NCBI GenBank assembly: GCA_963693305.1
Contig: OY855904.1
Location: 36,554,917 to 36,618,916, forward strand
Reading direction: 5' to 3'
Length of the DNA stretch: 64,000 nt
DNA from: Meandrina meandrites
Taxonomy: Eukaryota; Cnidaria; Anthozoa; Scleractinia; Meandrinidae
The notes under the pieces are model-generated. The model was not told the origin of the DNA and ran no database searches. It saw only the letters and a list, made by a program, of their open reading frames with translations. Of this stretch, positions 44,998 through 55,013 are shown piece after piece (position 1 is the first letter of the stretch; each line of letters starts with the position of its first letter). A program made the position numbers and the translations under genes.

Positions 44998-45043
44998 GCA
45001 AGACCGGTTTCGGGAACGAAAAGTCGTTTCCTTCGTCAGTTGC
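44998..45043 (-). ncRNA. Hammerhead-ribozyme-like motif (type I, minimal stem III)
   Basis: On the minus strand: GCAA (stem I), CTGACGA core (45039-45033), a stem II hairpin GGAAACGA-CTTT-TCGTTCC, CGAAA core (45012-45008), the self-complementary CCGG as stem III, TC at the predicted cleavage point, then TTGC closing stem I. All invariant core bases (CUGANGA, GAAA, and a UH site) are present; the pair next to the core in stem II is A-C rather than G-C. Penelope-like elements of many animals are known to carry such ribozymes with very short stem III, thought to act as dimers. The position in the leader before ORF1 is as expected. Confidence 0.7.
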
Positions 45044-45456
45044 TTAAGTTCTGTGCTCAAGTGGCTGTGAGCAGGCTTTGACCTGAATCTCGCAGAGGCG
45101 CTCTTTTTTATAGCCCAGGGAGAACTCGCAATTAAGAAAATGACCAATGAGAAGTCTAGAAACTGACCAATGGGAAGTCAGAGATTTCGATCCGACGCGC
45201 GTCAGTTAGCATGAGTTCTATTGTTATCCATGAACAATAGACGCTAACTGATCGTATGCAAATTCGGGATCGAAACATGAAATGACTTCAAGTAAGTTTT
45301 TAACAGATTAATTTTCCAATTGTGAGAATACTGAAAAACAGTAAACTTATTTGTCAACAATATAGTGGCTAAAAATGAACAGAAAAGTTCAACGAAGCTG
45401 GGTTCATGGAGTTTAGTTCATACGGTGGTAGTGTAGTTTTTGAAGTCAAAGTTTTA

Positions 45457-46037
45457 TAATATTGTCACTCGACCCTTACCGTATATAACTCCAAAATGTT
45501 GTTGTTAAATGCGCGAAGGAATTTTTGCTCTGACTAAAATGTCTTTCAGAGACTTTTCCTACCGATAAGCGACAATTGGAGGTTTAGGAAATGTTTGAGC
45601 GAGTTTGTTGTTCTCAGTTATGAGATGCCAGTGTTTCATGAGAATCTTTTTAAGATTCGGAGTAGCCGGGTTGAAAGTAGTGACAAAAGGCAAAACACTG
45701 TTAGATGTTGCAGTTTTGTTTTGTAAAGCCTTAGATCGTAATGAGAAGTGTACTTCGGCTAAGATTTTCTTGGCGAGTTCCTGAGGGTGTAACCTCGCTC
45801 GATTAATCGAGTCAGAAATTCAAGTTTTCGTAACTCGAAAATTTCTTTAACCGAGTTTTTTCTCAGTAAACGCAAAGCTTCTCCTTTGATAAAGCCCTTT
45901 TTAACGCTGAAAGGGTGGCATGAAGAGAAATGCGTTTATTGGAAAGTTTCTGTAGGCTTAAAATGAGTTTGAACATCTAAAGTTTTTCTGTCAGTGAACC
46001 GTGGTCCTTTGAAAACTTCAGTGTCAAGGAAAACAAT
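45457..46037 (-). repeat. Upstream truncated PLE copy
   Basis: About 580 bp are over 95% identical by eye to 42352-42930, covering the end of RT and the 3' tail. The right end (46037) is a truncation point inside the RT gene, followed by unrelated sequence. Confidence 0.8.
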
Positions 46038-46062
46038 TGAATGGAATACTATCCTCCTCCTT

Positions 46063-46080
46063 CCCCCCCCCCCCCCCCCT
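46063..46080. repeat. C homopolymer tract
   Basis: A run of about 17 C preceded by cctcctcctt, between the PLE and the tRNA-like repeat. Confidence 0.85.
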
Positions 46081-46148
46081 TATTACCCTCAGACTGCATT
46101 ATCATGCATTTTTTTCTGTATCCAGGAACGAATGCACATAAAGTACTT

Positions 46149-46355
46149 TTCAGGCTTCTTTATTCCAATTGCTTAAATTGGAAATTGACTGCGAAGATCA
46201 CATATCACCTTCATATATATCCGCAGTTCACATATGAATCATTTCATATACATTACATCATTTCACTCCTTTTACGGGAAAATATGAACTCACAATTGAC
46301 CTCGCTTCCAATGTGTGGCCTCATTGCTCAGTTGGTAGAGCATCGCACCGGTATC

Positions 46356-46389
<34 letters not shown>

Positions 46390-46510
46390 TGATTTTTTTC
46401 AGGCTTCTTTATTCCAATTGCTTAAATTGGAAATTCACTGCGAAGATCACATATCACCTTCATATATATCCGCAGTTCACATATGAATCATTTCATATAC
46501 ATTACATCAT
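46149..46510 (+). repeat. tRNA-like module between two near-identical 113-bp direct repeats
   Basis: 46149-46261 and 46398-46510 are almost identical (only one difference seen, attgactg versus attcactg). They contain ttcatatatatccgcagttc and enclose a 136-bp segment with a tRNA-like gene. The period is 249 bp. I recall this sequence as very abundant in coral genomes, where its translation is often mis-annotated as protein. It could be a SINE-containing tandem repeat or an LTR-like composite. Confidence 0.75.
46317..46389 (+). tRNA. tRNA-Thr(GGT)-like sequence, probably SINE head or pseudogene
   Basis: The sequence folds as a cloverleaf by eye: acceptor GGCCTCA with TGAAGCC (one mismatch), D arm GCTC-AGTTGGTA-GAGC, anticodon arm TCGCA-CCGGTAT-CGCGG, five-base variable loop, and T arm ACGGG-TTCGAAT-CCCGT. 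Box A (TGCTCAGTTGGTAGAGC) and box B (GGTTCGAATCC) are well kept. The anticodon in place is GGT (Thr), but position 33 is C, not T, and the closing pair of the anticodon stem is A-C. Given those defects and the repeat context, a functional tRNA is unlikely. Confidence 0.65.
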
Positions 46511-46514
46511 AATT

Positions 46515-46860
46515 TTTTTTTACGGGTAGGAAAAGCTTTAGCAACTCCAAAAGGAAGTGCTCTCACAAGCGAGCTAGATGTTTATAAATAAAGTCGCTGC
46601 GTTATGCATTGTCGAAATGGTTGCATGACAATTATTAATTTTCATGAAGCTAAAGCGAGTGCAGACAATTAAGGCTGTTGTTATCCCCGGCGAAAATGAA
46701 TTTGCCTTTTCTTGTAAGCTTAGATTTTCAATACAGTTTTAGTTTTATTCAAGGTTTTCGGTTCAATTAGGTTTCATATTAGAAATGACCCATTTGATAT
46801 TGCCGTTATTCATTGTAACATTTTGTTAGGAAGTTTGTGATATAAAGCCGACGGCAGAAA
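46515..46860. other. No gene seen
   Basis: Unassigned AT-rich DNA. Confidence 0.4.
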
Positions 46861-46884
46861 ACTGGTAGAGACCGAATCGTTCAT

Positions 46885-47175
46885 TTTTTTTATGTAGCCG
46901 TTCACAGCTACCCGTTCAAAGATTTTCATCAGCTGTTCGACCTCATCCATTGGAAAATTTTCTTCATCTGTTCAGGCGTTCGACCTCATCCGTTCGAAAA
47001 TTTTCTACATCCGTTCATCCATTCGAAAATTTTCAGCATCCGTTCAGCCGTTTGACTTCTTTCTGCATCCGTTCAGCCGTTCACGTTATCCGTTTCGAAC
47101 GGCTTGTCTGCCCGTTTCTCATCCGTTCACTTGCCGTACGTTCGGCCGTTCAAATGGATATCGTTAGGCACGTTT
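46885..47175. repeat. ccgttcgaaaattttc word array
   Basis: Words like gccgttcg, catccgttcg and cgaaaattttc, itself self-complementary, repeat about a dozen times with variable order. The ORF 46950-47183 is a translation of this array. The right side ends in gaggtcacata, similar to the ends of the TGTGACC elements. Confidence 0.65.
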
Positions 47176-47189
47176 TCGCATGAGAGGTC

Positions 47190-49490
47190 ACATATAGTAT
47201 GTCCAAAAATCTATCTTTTTATATACGTCGCATGGGATGATTATGTCACAACACGTGACAATTACATCATGATGTCAAAACAGCCACCATCTTGGATCCG
47301 CCATCTTGGATTTCAAAATTTTCCAAAACGTCAGAAAACTGCCCAAAATTACTGAAAAATACTCAAAATTGATAAAACAGTGCAAAAAAACACAAGAGGT
47401 GAAAATAATTGAATTAAGGTAAATTTTCATTAACGGAAACACAAAAATTACAAATTTGGAAAAACATGCCTGTCAAAATGACATTGCCATGGTAACATCA
47501 AGTTCCAGACACAACAACCTATCCTACCAATTTATTCCCAGACAAATTTTAGATAACCTCGCAAAGTTTGGCAGCGTTTAGTTGAAGCTTGAAAAAGTTA
47601 TAAACGTTGAAAGTCAGTGTGGGCACTTTGCGCCCCCCCACCCCCCCCCCCCAGTCTGGGGTCTGGACAGGGTTAACCCACATGCTCATTTCATGCCAAT
47701 TGCTTGTGCACTAACTTAATTTGCTCGCCGTTAACTCCTGGCTTCGCCACTCATCGTTGCCCTCAAAGAGACCTGCTTACGGGCTAGTTCATAAATGGAC
47801 GTTGACAGCCAGATGACAATTCATTCTTGTTTTGTATTTACAAATCAGCTGTTACCCAAGTTCTTAATAAAAACAGTTCCAGAATAATTCAAGGGGAAAA
47901 CTTATGTCATAGGAGATGACACATAAGTTCAAAGTTTGCCTCTCATGTGTTCAATATAGTGAACTAACATGTACATGATCGCTTTATCTTCTATTGCACT
48001 CATTTTAAGGTGAGAAGTAACAGAAAATAACATTATATCGACGTCGGCCAGAGCAATAAGTTCTTTTTACTGAAGGCGACTCCATAGTTACTGCGGGCAC
48101 CCTTGTCCATGACAAACTTTGGGTTACAACTTTTTGATGCGATGCCTGTGAAACTTTGGGAAAATGTTCATCCATCATTTGGTAATAATAATATGAAATT
48201 TGATTTTGCTGAGCTTGCACGATCGACAACTGGCTAGTTAGGCACTCTGGTTCAGCAAGCGTTGGAGAGGCTTTTACAGACATTTGGGTTTGTGGCTTTT
48301 TTCATCTTTGAGCATCAAGTATAGAAGCTTTAAGTAGAATGTTAAAGTTGAATTTAGATGACCATAATATTTCCTGTTTTTCTGCTCCAAAGATTTTTCT
48401 GAAATTTGACTATGGTATGTATTAAGTCAATATAAGATGATTCCACAAATTGAGCAAAAAACTATCAGTAAATTTTTTTACTGGATGCAATTTTCTTTAA
48501 AAATGTGGGGTCTAGTTAAATGCCAAATCATTAAAAATATATATTTTTTCTTTTAGAAGTTGACTGTTTTCATAAAATGCAGTGCCCAAGACGTTATAGA
48601 CGTGATGTTAAGCTCTCTAGAAGTGAGGATGGAAAGGAAAGTTGCCCTGGTAACTCTTATCACAAGGTGTAGAACAGTCTCAGTGATCTCCAGTTTATTT
48701 TAACGAAAATCTTTCATAATTTTGTGGTCATACATTTGTTGTAGATTTAGACTTTTAAAATACAGAGGTAGCTTAATAACATGCAACAAAATTATAACAT
48801 TTAGATTAAGCTCAATGTTAAAGTAGTCATTGCCCAATGTAGACCTACTTCATCATCTTGGCTCCTCTCTGTCTCGCCTGGGATTAAAATCCAATAATGA
48901 GAAAAACCATCAGTTTTATACTAGTCACTGATAATTCTACATATTACATGGAGTGTATGACTGACTATTTGAGCATATCTACTACAGAAAATTTTATGTG
49001 TAATCAGCCCATGCACATGAACAAAATGGTGGCTATTTCAGATCATTTTGAGTCGATGTTATTTGGATTTGCATGTTTTTTTCGCATAAGTTATTATTTT
49101 ATTGTTCTATATGCTCAAGACTTCCTATCTATCAATTTTTCCAAGTATTACTTTAATAAAGTGTAATGTGGACTGATAAAATAACGCACATGCATGATAA
49201 GTACCAGACTGGTACAATCAAAAACAGGGTAAAATTGGCCCATCATATTTCCTTTGTGAGCACGTTGACCTATCTTTTTTATTGTATTTTTCCAATAAGT
49301 GATTGGTAGGGAACATTCAGGGAAAGTTAAAAAAAATCGTTTGACAACTTCTATTTCTGAGAAAGTTAACTGAGCTTCCAAGTGTATTTTTAACAATCGA
49401 GAAGTGCTGTAAATGATGCTCCTCATGCAGACAGGCTCCAGGATGTTTGAGACTAGGTGTATAGTACTAGTATAGGGTATGATTCCAAAA
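47190..49490. other. No gene supported
   Basis: A C-rich tract (47633-47653) and 'ccatcttggat' duplicated at 47285-47310 are visible. The minus-strand ORF 48005-48283 is 92 codons without a recognised motif; the plus strand of the same region reads GTLVHDKLWVTTF and CDACETLGKC in one frame, so a decayed plus-strand fragment is equally possible. ORFs 48897-49166 and 49148-49426 are unrecognised. Confidence 0.35.
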
Positions 49491-49493
49491 TTA

Positions 49494-49769
49494 TACAGTT
49501 GACTCCCAATAACTCGAACCCTTGCTAACTCGAACCTTGTTTTAACTCAAACCAAAATCGATTTCCCCTGGAATTCCGTCATACATTGACTGTAATTTAA
49601 CCCTCAGTACCTCAAACCCTTGATAACTTGAACCTCCTGCACTGCATTAATAGATTATAGCATTTAACACCGTTTTTCTCCTTTTTTCTGGTAATTTGTT
49701 CTCAATTCCTAAAAACTTGAACCTTCTTGAATTTAGCTTGAAGGTTCAAGGAGACTGGAGTCGACTGTA
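49494..49769. mobile_element. TA-flanked pogo/Tigger-type MITE, 272 bp
   Basis: Ends CAGTTGACTCC and (reverse complement of the right end) CAGTCGACTCCAG lie between TA dinucleotides (49494-49495 and 49768-49769). The inside repeats aactcgaaccct/aacttgaacct words. CAGTCGACTC with 'aactcgaacc' is a familiar Tigger/pogo terminus. There is no coding capacity. Confidence 0.75.
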
Positions 49770-50150
49770 ATATTTTATTATACTAGTGCCACTCAAAAGT
49801 ATGTTGAAAGTCTGGACTCAAACCTAAAAACCTGAATTTCAAGATCAGAAAATTTTGGATTGTGGATCAGTTTTTGAGTATCGAGAGTCTAGAATATGCA
49901 AACTCGAAAAGAATTTCAAGTAAGTGATTTATCCCTCGAAGAAAGAACAATAGTTCATGCAGTTATTTCATGTTAACCCTTGATGACTTGTGTAAAGTGC
50001 TGGGTTATTTTCAGCTCATTGCGTATCAAAATTTCTATTTGGGCTAGCGAAGTATCAAAATGTGCTTTGTTGGATTCTAAACAGTCTTCGCAAATGGAAA
50101 ACATGAATTTAAGTAAACCATTTTGCTATTTTGCTTTCGTCATTTAGCAG

Positions 50151-50261
50151 GAGACCAGTATTGTGTGGCACCAAGAACCAAGTAATGACAGTCAATCTGA
50201 TGAGTGGGACTTCAGTGATGAGACAGATGTTTGTACAAGTGAGAATATGAGGAAATTGCAT
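50151..50261 (+). CDS. Candidate internal exon, acidic peptide
   Basis: The 111-bp (37-codon) segment lies between a GTCATTTAGCAG acceptor and a CAT|GTAAGG donor, phase 0 at both sides and open. It encodes ETSIVWHQEPSNDSQSDEWD then FSDETDVCTSENMRKLH. It is strongly acidic. No family is recognised. It is probably a piece of a host gene or of a decayed element gene, since no partner exons were found nearby. Confidence 0.4.
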
Positions 50262-50264
50262 GTA

Positions 50265-51120
50265 AGGATCAAATTACTCAATTCTATTGACTGTTTGTTT
50301 GCTAGATTCAAGTAGGTGGTTAGTTAAGTGCTTTTGAAAGATAACCCTTTGTCTATGGTGGGAACAGGTGATATAGTGTGTGAAAAACCAGAGACAAAGC
50401 TACCGTATGACTCACTGGAGGCCATTTTCAAAGAAATTAATAATAATACTGATAACAATAATAATACCAATAAGTATATGTAATAGGACTACATGCTGTC
50501 CAATTTGGAAATAATTGGATGAAAAAAATTCCGAGGACAGTCAAAATTGGATGAGGCCGTAGGCCGAGTCCAATTTGGCTGCGTAAACACCTATGTCCAG
50601 AACGGAAAAAGCCTACAGTAATAGCAAGAATAGCATAGCATCTGCAACTCAGTGAAAGCATTGTCTTCACAAATAAAACTTAATAAAACAGTGCAATTTT
50701 ATTCACCTGAGTTTGTGAAGCTTGCTACAGGGTTAAAATACAGCATCGATCGATGAAAGTCGTAAACAAAGTGACACTTTGTAATTGTCCGAACGAGCTT
50801 TATAACGTCTTGAACCTGACATCCTCCTTCCCACTATCTTGTTCGCATTTGTCACATTTCAGCGAAAAACGACAAAGAATCGCTTCTATGTACGTAGCTT
50901 ATGGCGAGGAACAATTACCTTCCAACTTACTCGAGCTTTGCCACGCTGCACTTGTCTTGGAGGTGTTTTGGCTTTGGTTTTTGCTTCTTATATAGTTTAG
51001 CACTCTTCCCTTCTGACAACGTAGCAATTTCTCATTTTAGTTACTACTGCTGAAATTGAAACGTACGTTAAAGAGAAATTGAAATTTCATCAAATCTCCC
51101 TGATAAAATTCCGCCATTGT
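50265..51120. other. No gene supported
   Basis: Short 'ccaatttgga' words in both orientations occur at 50480-50575 and again at 51940-52010. The ORF 50753-50995 is unrecognised. Confidence 0.35.
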
Positions 51121-51127
51121 CAACTAC

Positions 51128-51837
51128 TTAAGCCTGGTTTACACTAGCGACGGAAGCGGAGTCGTAAGCGGAGTCGGAATCGGAAGAAAGTTCTGATCTA
51201 GTGTGAATCGGCGCGACGGAGGCGGAATCGTAAGCCTCGCTTTCAGCGTAAGCCTCGCTTTCATTTGCAGACATTCAAGATGGTGGACCCCGGAGATGAA
51301 GGGAGAGCTGCTTTTAATTTGCTTTTGCTTTGCAATACGACGATGAACACATCTGCAACAGAACCAGAGAGGGAGAAGGCTGCGAGTATGTGGAGTATTT
51401 TTAAAAAGTAAAAGTCAAGGCGAATTTGGAAACCTTGTAAGAGAACTTCATACGTCAGACAGAGAGCTCTACTTTCGATATGTTGTCAGTTTTCTATTTT
51501 GGTTTTCATAGTGATTGCGAGTGTTTTACAAACTTGTTCGACGTCCCAGACGCATTAAATAAAATATAACACAACCTCTACATAGTTTTTTGATTGGCTG
51601 ATAATTCCACTTCCGATTCCAATTCCGTTCTCCTTGTTCTCACTGGATTGGAAGCGACGGAAGCGTAAGTGGAATCGGAAGTAAAAGAAACTCTTCTGAT
51701 CCTTTTGACTCCGATTCCGTCGAGCTTCCGACTCCGCTTCTGATTCCGTTTTTTGATTTACACTGGATCGGAACGCTCCTTACGCTTCCGATTCCGACTC
51801 CGCTTCCAATTCCGTCGGTAGTGTGAACCAGCCTTTA
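51128..51837. mobile_element. TTA-flanked word-MITE (gaagcggagtcggaatcgg)
   Basis: Element 51131-51834 starts AGCCTGGTTTACACTAGCGACGG, and the reverse complement of its right end is AGGCTGGTTCACACTACCGACGG. TTA borders both sides, as for Harbinger-type insertions. The two ends are filled with words such as ggaagcggagtcg and ggaatcgga, repeated five or more times per side and complementary between sides. The middle (51290-51590) is unrelated, non-coding sequence. Confidence 0.75.
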
Positions 51838-52154
51838 CAGTTTACAAAGCTGGCGCTACGCTTTGTGCTGATTGGTTAATCTCTATCACATGTCATTTTT
51901 TCTTGCATTTGACTGGCTGAGAGAAACTGTCTTATTTTTCTTAAATTGGACAGCTTGTGCATAAGCCCTAAGTGAAACTATCCAAATATATCCTAAATTG
52001 GACAGCTCTCAGAAATTACAAGATAATAGGTGTGCTGGCAATATATAGGATTTCCTGACAGCTATATAATTATAAATTATAATAATATGTAGTATTCATA
52101 AAATAATGCTCCAATCTGATTGCCTACAATAACATTAGTGACCTTTCATACAAA

Positions 52155-52475
52155 GATGTGACCTTCCACGGGAAAACATACATTAACGCTTATCCGTTAA
52201 ATGCTTCAAAGCATTTGTTAACCGTTCATTTGCCGTCCAAACGGTTTAGAAAATCGTTAGAAGCGTTAGAACAACCGTTAGAATTTTCTTTCTGGCCGTT
52301 TAAAGCATTAGGAACATCATTTGAAACGTTTTCACAAGCCGTTAAAGTCGTTGGTAAAAGTCGTTAGAATTTTCCGTAAACGGCGTTTGAAATGTTCGCA
52401 AAACCGTTCAATCTAAACTTTAAGTGAATGGCATTTGAAGCGTTCGAAAAGCCGTTAAATCAAAATGTTTAAATA
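52155..52475. repeat. aaaccgttaga word array
   Basis: Begins tgtgaccttccacggg (similar to the left end of the 38.4-kb element) and continues with about fifteen variants of ccgttaaa/cgttagaa/gcgttcgaa. The ORF 52158-52367 is a translation of the array. A matching right end was not found. Confidence 0.6.
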
Positions 52476-52485
52476 ATCAGTTAGC

Positions 52486-52560
52486 TCAATGGTAGCAAGC
52501 ATTTTGTTAAGCGTTTAACTGAGTTCAAAAGATTGCCATGGGTTGTTGGCAAGTCACATT
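52486..52560 (+). repeat. Possible degenerate tRNA-derived sequence
   Basis: TTAGCTCAATGGTAG resembles a box A, and GAGTTCAAAAGATT about 35 bp later resembles a damaged box B. There is no convincing cloverleaf. Confidence 0.25.
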
Positions 52561-53110
52561 TGTTTTTTATTCACACCACTTTGTTGCACGAGGCGCGTGA
52601 GTCATGATCTTTTTATCATTTGCAAAAGAACATTTTTCTAATATCGTGTAATTCGGGGATTCAACGAAGTAAACGAGGAAGTAAGCAAGCAGCAATTGAC
52701 GTTTGTTTATTCATTAAAACGAAGTTAACATGCATTACAAACATACCTTCTTCCCTGCAAGTACTAGTGAAGTGTTCTGTTCGGCGAAACTTCTCACACG
52801 TATGGTGAGCTTTTGCGTGTGTAAAATCGTTCGTTCCCAACACAGCTGCATTTCAAGTCACAATTTCCAAGTCCTTTTTGATCATTTTGATCAGTATTTT
52901 TGCAAACAACATTTCTTTCTTCTCAGTATCAGAGCATGTTTGACAAACTGGAAAATACTTTTTAACGTGAATGTCCAAAATCATGTTTTCAATCGATCGC
53001 ATGAAAACACTCGTCCCCAGGGCAACCCGAGTGATACGTCGTTATAGCAACCATCGCTTGTTTGAACATAGTCAGCATTTTACCAGCATTTTATCAGAAT
53101 CTAAAGGACA

Positions 53111-54697
53111 ATGGCGGAAGAAGTAGATATCGAACAATGTGAAAGAGAAAATCCAATGATGGAGAAAGTGAAAGAATTCTTAAAAGTCGGCTGCAAATGC
53201 TCTAGAGGTCCGTGTTCGTCTCAGTTCACCAAAGAAACGATCATCGCAAATTTAAATAATTGCCACGAACTGTCTTCATGAGAGCTAGACCTCGTAGTTT
53301 TGGCTAACAAACAGGCTGTTACCCGCGTCGAAAATGTTGCACAGAAAAGAAACACAAGCCCTCGTTGTAACTTTCTGTTCCAGTCAATGCCGATTTGCCG
53401 CGATATGTTTATCATCTTGTATGGTATAAGCGACGTCCGTTTTCGGCGATTATGGGAACATTACGAAAACAGTGGCCTTTCATCGAGGACACATGGAAAC
53501 ACCAAAAGGCTTCCTAAGAACACTACTCCTTACGCGGTGGTCGAGGATGTTAAACTATTCCTTTCAAACTATGCAGAGGAAAATGCAATTTCGCTTCCTG
53601 GTCGGATTCCAGGATACAAAGACGAAGATATTTAACTCTTGTCCTCCCACAAAACCAAGATCGGTGTTTGGCACACTTTTGAAGTCGCATGCAAAGCCAC
53701 GGGAAAGCAGGCTGTTAGCTACTCAAAGTTTGTTGAACTATGGGAACAATTTCACTCAAACCTCGTGGTAGCAAAACCTATGACTGATCTCTGCCTGACG
53801 TGTCAGCAGAATATGACGAAGCTTCTTCGAGCTGCAAATCTACCTGATCGCGAAAAATCCGACTGCGTTCAAAAACAACAGCAACATTTAAACCTAGCAT
53901 TGACTGAAAGGAGTTTTTACAAAGAGTCATGTAAGGAGGCATCAGACACTTTTCAGGCAATCGAGAAACTACAGTTTTAAGTGAAACTCATGCACCGTGT
54001 TTGAATCCAGGTGCATTACCCAAGCAACCTGATGCAGCCTGGCCCCATCTACTTTAAGACTCCTCGAAAATGTGGGATTTTCGGCATAATATGCGAGGCA
54101 ATCCCGAGGCAAGTCAATTATCTGATCGACGAAGTGTCCAACACTGGCAAAGGAGCGAACTCTACTATTAGCTTTGTGCATTACTACTTTGCCAATCACG
54201 GACTAGGAGAAACGCGCGCTCACCTACACGCGGACAATTGTTCAGGACAGAACACGAATAACTTTTTCTTGTGGTACTCTGCTTGGCGAATAGTGACTGA
54301 ACTCCACCAGGATATCACTTATTCATTTTTAATCGCGGGACACACCAAATTTGCACCTGACCGCTGCTTTGGTATCACAAAGAAAGCTTACAAGGTAAAC
54401 TTTATTTCTTCTATTTACGAGCTTGCTGAAATGATCGAGGAATCCAGTTCTGTGGGAGTAAACAAAGTGCAATTGGTCGGAACTCACAATGGCAGAGTCA
54501 TTGTAGTACCAGTTTATATCCCCAACATTTTGAAGTACCACCACTTTCAGTTCTCAGTGGATGAACCTGGTAAAGTTTTCTGTAAAGAGCAACGCTCTTC
54601 TGCTGAACAATCATTTATGTTGTTGAAAGACCCAACAGTTCATCCACCACCAGCTGTTCTCCGTGCAAAGATTACTCCAGGAAGGCTTAAACGATGA
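53111..54697 (+). pseudogene. DUF7869-type (transposase-like) protein, stop-codon-only pseudogene
   Basis: One reading frame runs 528 codons from ATG (53111, MAEEVDIEQCERENPMMEKV) to TGA (54695-54697). It is broken only by four in-frame stops (53279, 53633, 53978, 54002). The N-terminal third has a Cys cluster (GCKCSRGPC). The middle has CLTCQQNMTKL followed by a helix-rich stretch. The C-terminal half has HADNCSGQNTNNFFLWYSAW, FLIAGHTKFAPDRCFG and IVVPVYIPNILKYHHFQFS. The D-N-C-x-G-Q-N and H-T-K-F-x-P-D blocks are those of DUF7869 proteins, common in invertebrates and suspected to be RNase H-like transposase relatives; catalytic function is inferred. Minus-strand ORFs here are shadows. Confidence 0.7.
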
Positions 54698-54699
54698 GA

Positions 54700-55010
54700 G
54701 AAAGACTTACAGTATTTGTAGCGCGAAGTAAGGCAATTTTGTAAATTCGGGACGGAGGACCTTGTGGCGCCAGCACCATAGACGGACTGTTATTATTTTG
54801 TATATAGGTCAGACACACTTCTTATGTTGTAAAAGTTCTCTATATATAAAACTTGTAATTAAAGTAGTAGATGTGGCAGAAACTTTCCCGTGTTGAATTG
54901 CATAAGGCCATCCCCTTTTTTTTTCGTTTATCGCCGTATGTGTTTTCTCGGCACGAATGAAAGCGCCAAAGATTTTAACGTGCGGCACGTTCTTCAGTGA
55001 ATTTAAAGAG
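54700..55010. other. 3' flank of the DUF7869-type pseudogene
   Basis: AT-rich sequence with aattaaag motifs. No gene is visible; the ORF 54809-55063 on the minus strand runs into the next repeat. Confidence 0.4.
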
Positions 55011-55013
55011 ACT

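Larger units (their letters stand above)
42352..46037 (-). mobile_element. Penelope-like element in partial-tandem (pseudo-LTR) arrangement
   Basis: Reading the minus strand, a 5'-truncated copy (46037-45457) repeats the 3' part of the main copy (42930-42352) with a few substitutions. It is followed by about 490 bp of leader with a hammerhead-like motif, then the full ORF region (44963-42402). Both copies end at the same 3' sequence (complement of tattgtcactcgaccctta). This head-to-tail layout with a truncated upstream copy is the usual Penelope pseudo-LTR structure. No GIY-YIG domain is visible in either 3' end. Confidence 0.8.

Noticed and set aside
46317..46389. Functional tRNA-Thr gene
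   Set aside because: C at position 33, a mismatch closing the anticodon stem and one in the acceptor stem, and the setting inside a high-copy-looking repeat argue for a SINE-type or pseudogene copy.
46041..46529. 162-codon ORF as a protein-coding gene
   Set aside because: It reads through the C tract, both 113-bp repeats and the tRNA-like sequence. It is a translation of repeat DNA.
48005..48283. Minus-strand 92-codon gene
   Set aside because: No motif, no splice context, and the opposite strand looks as protein-like in places.
50197..50225. CTGATGAG as a hammerhead core
   Set aside because: No matching GAAA or stem II; it lies in the candidate exon.
53778..54544. Minus-strand ORFs over the DUF7869-type frame
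   Set aside because: Shadows; the plus strand carries the recognisable blocks.
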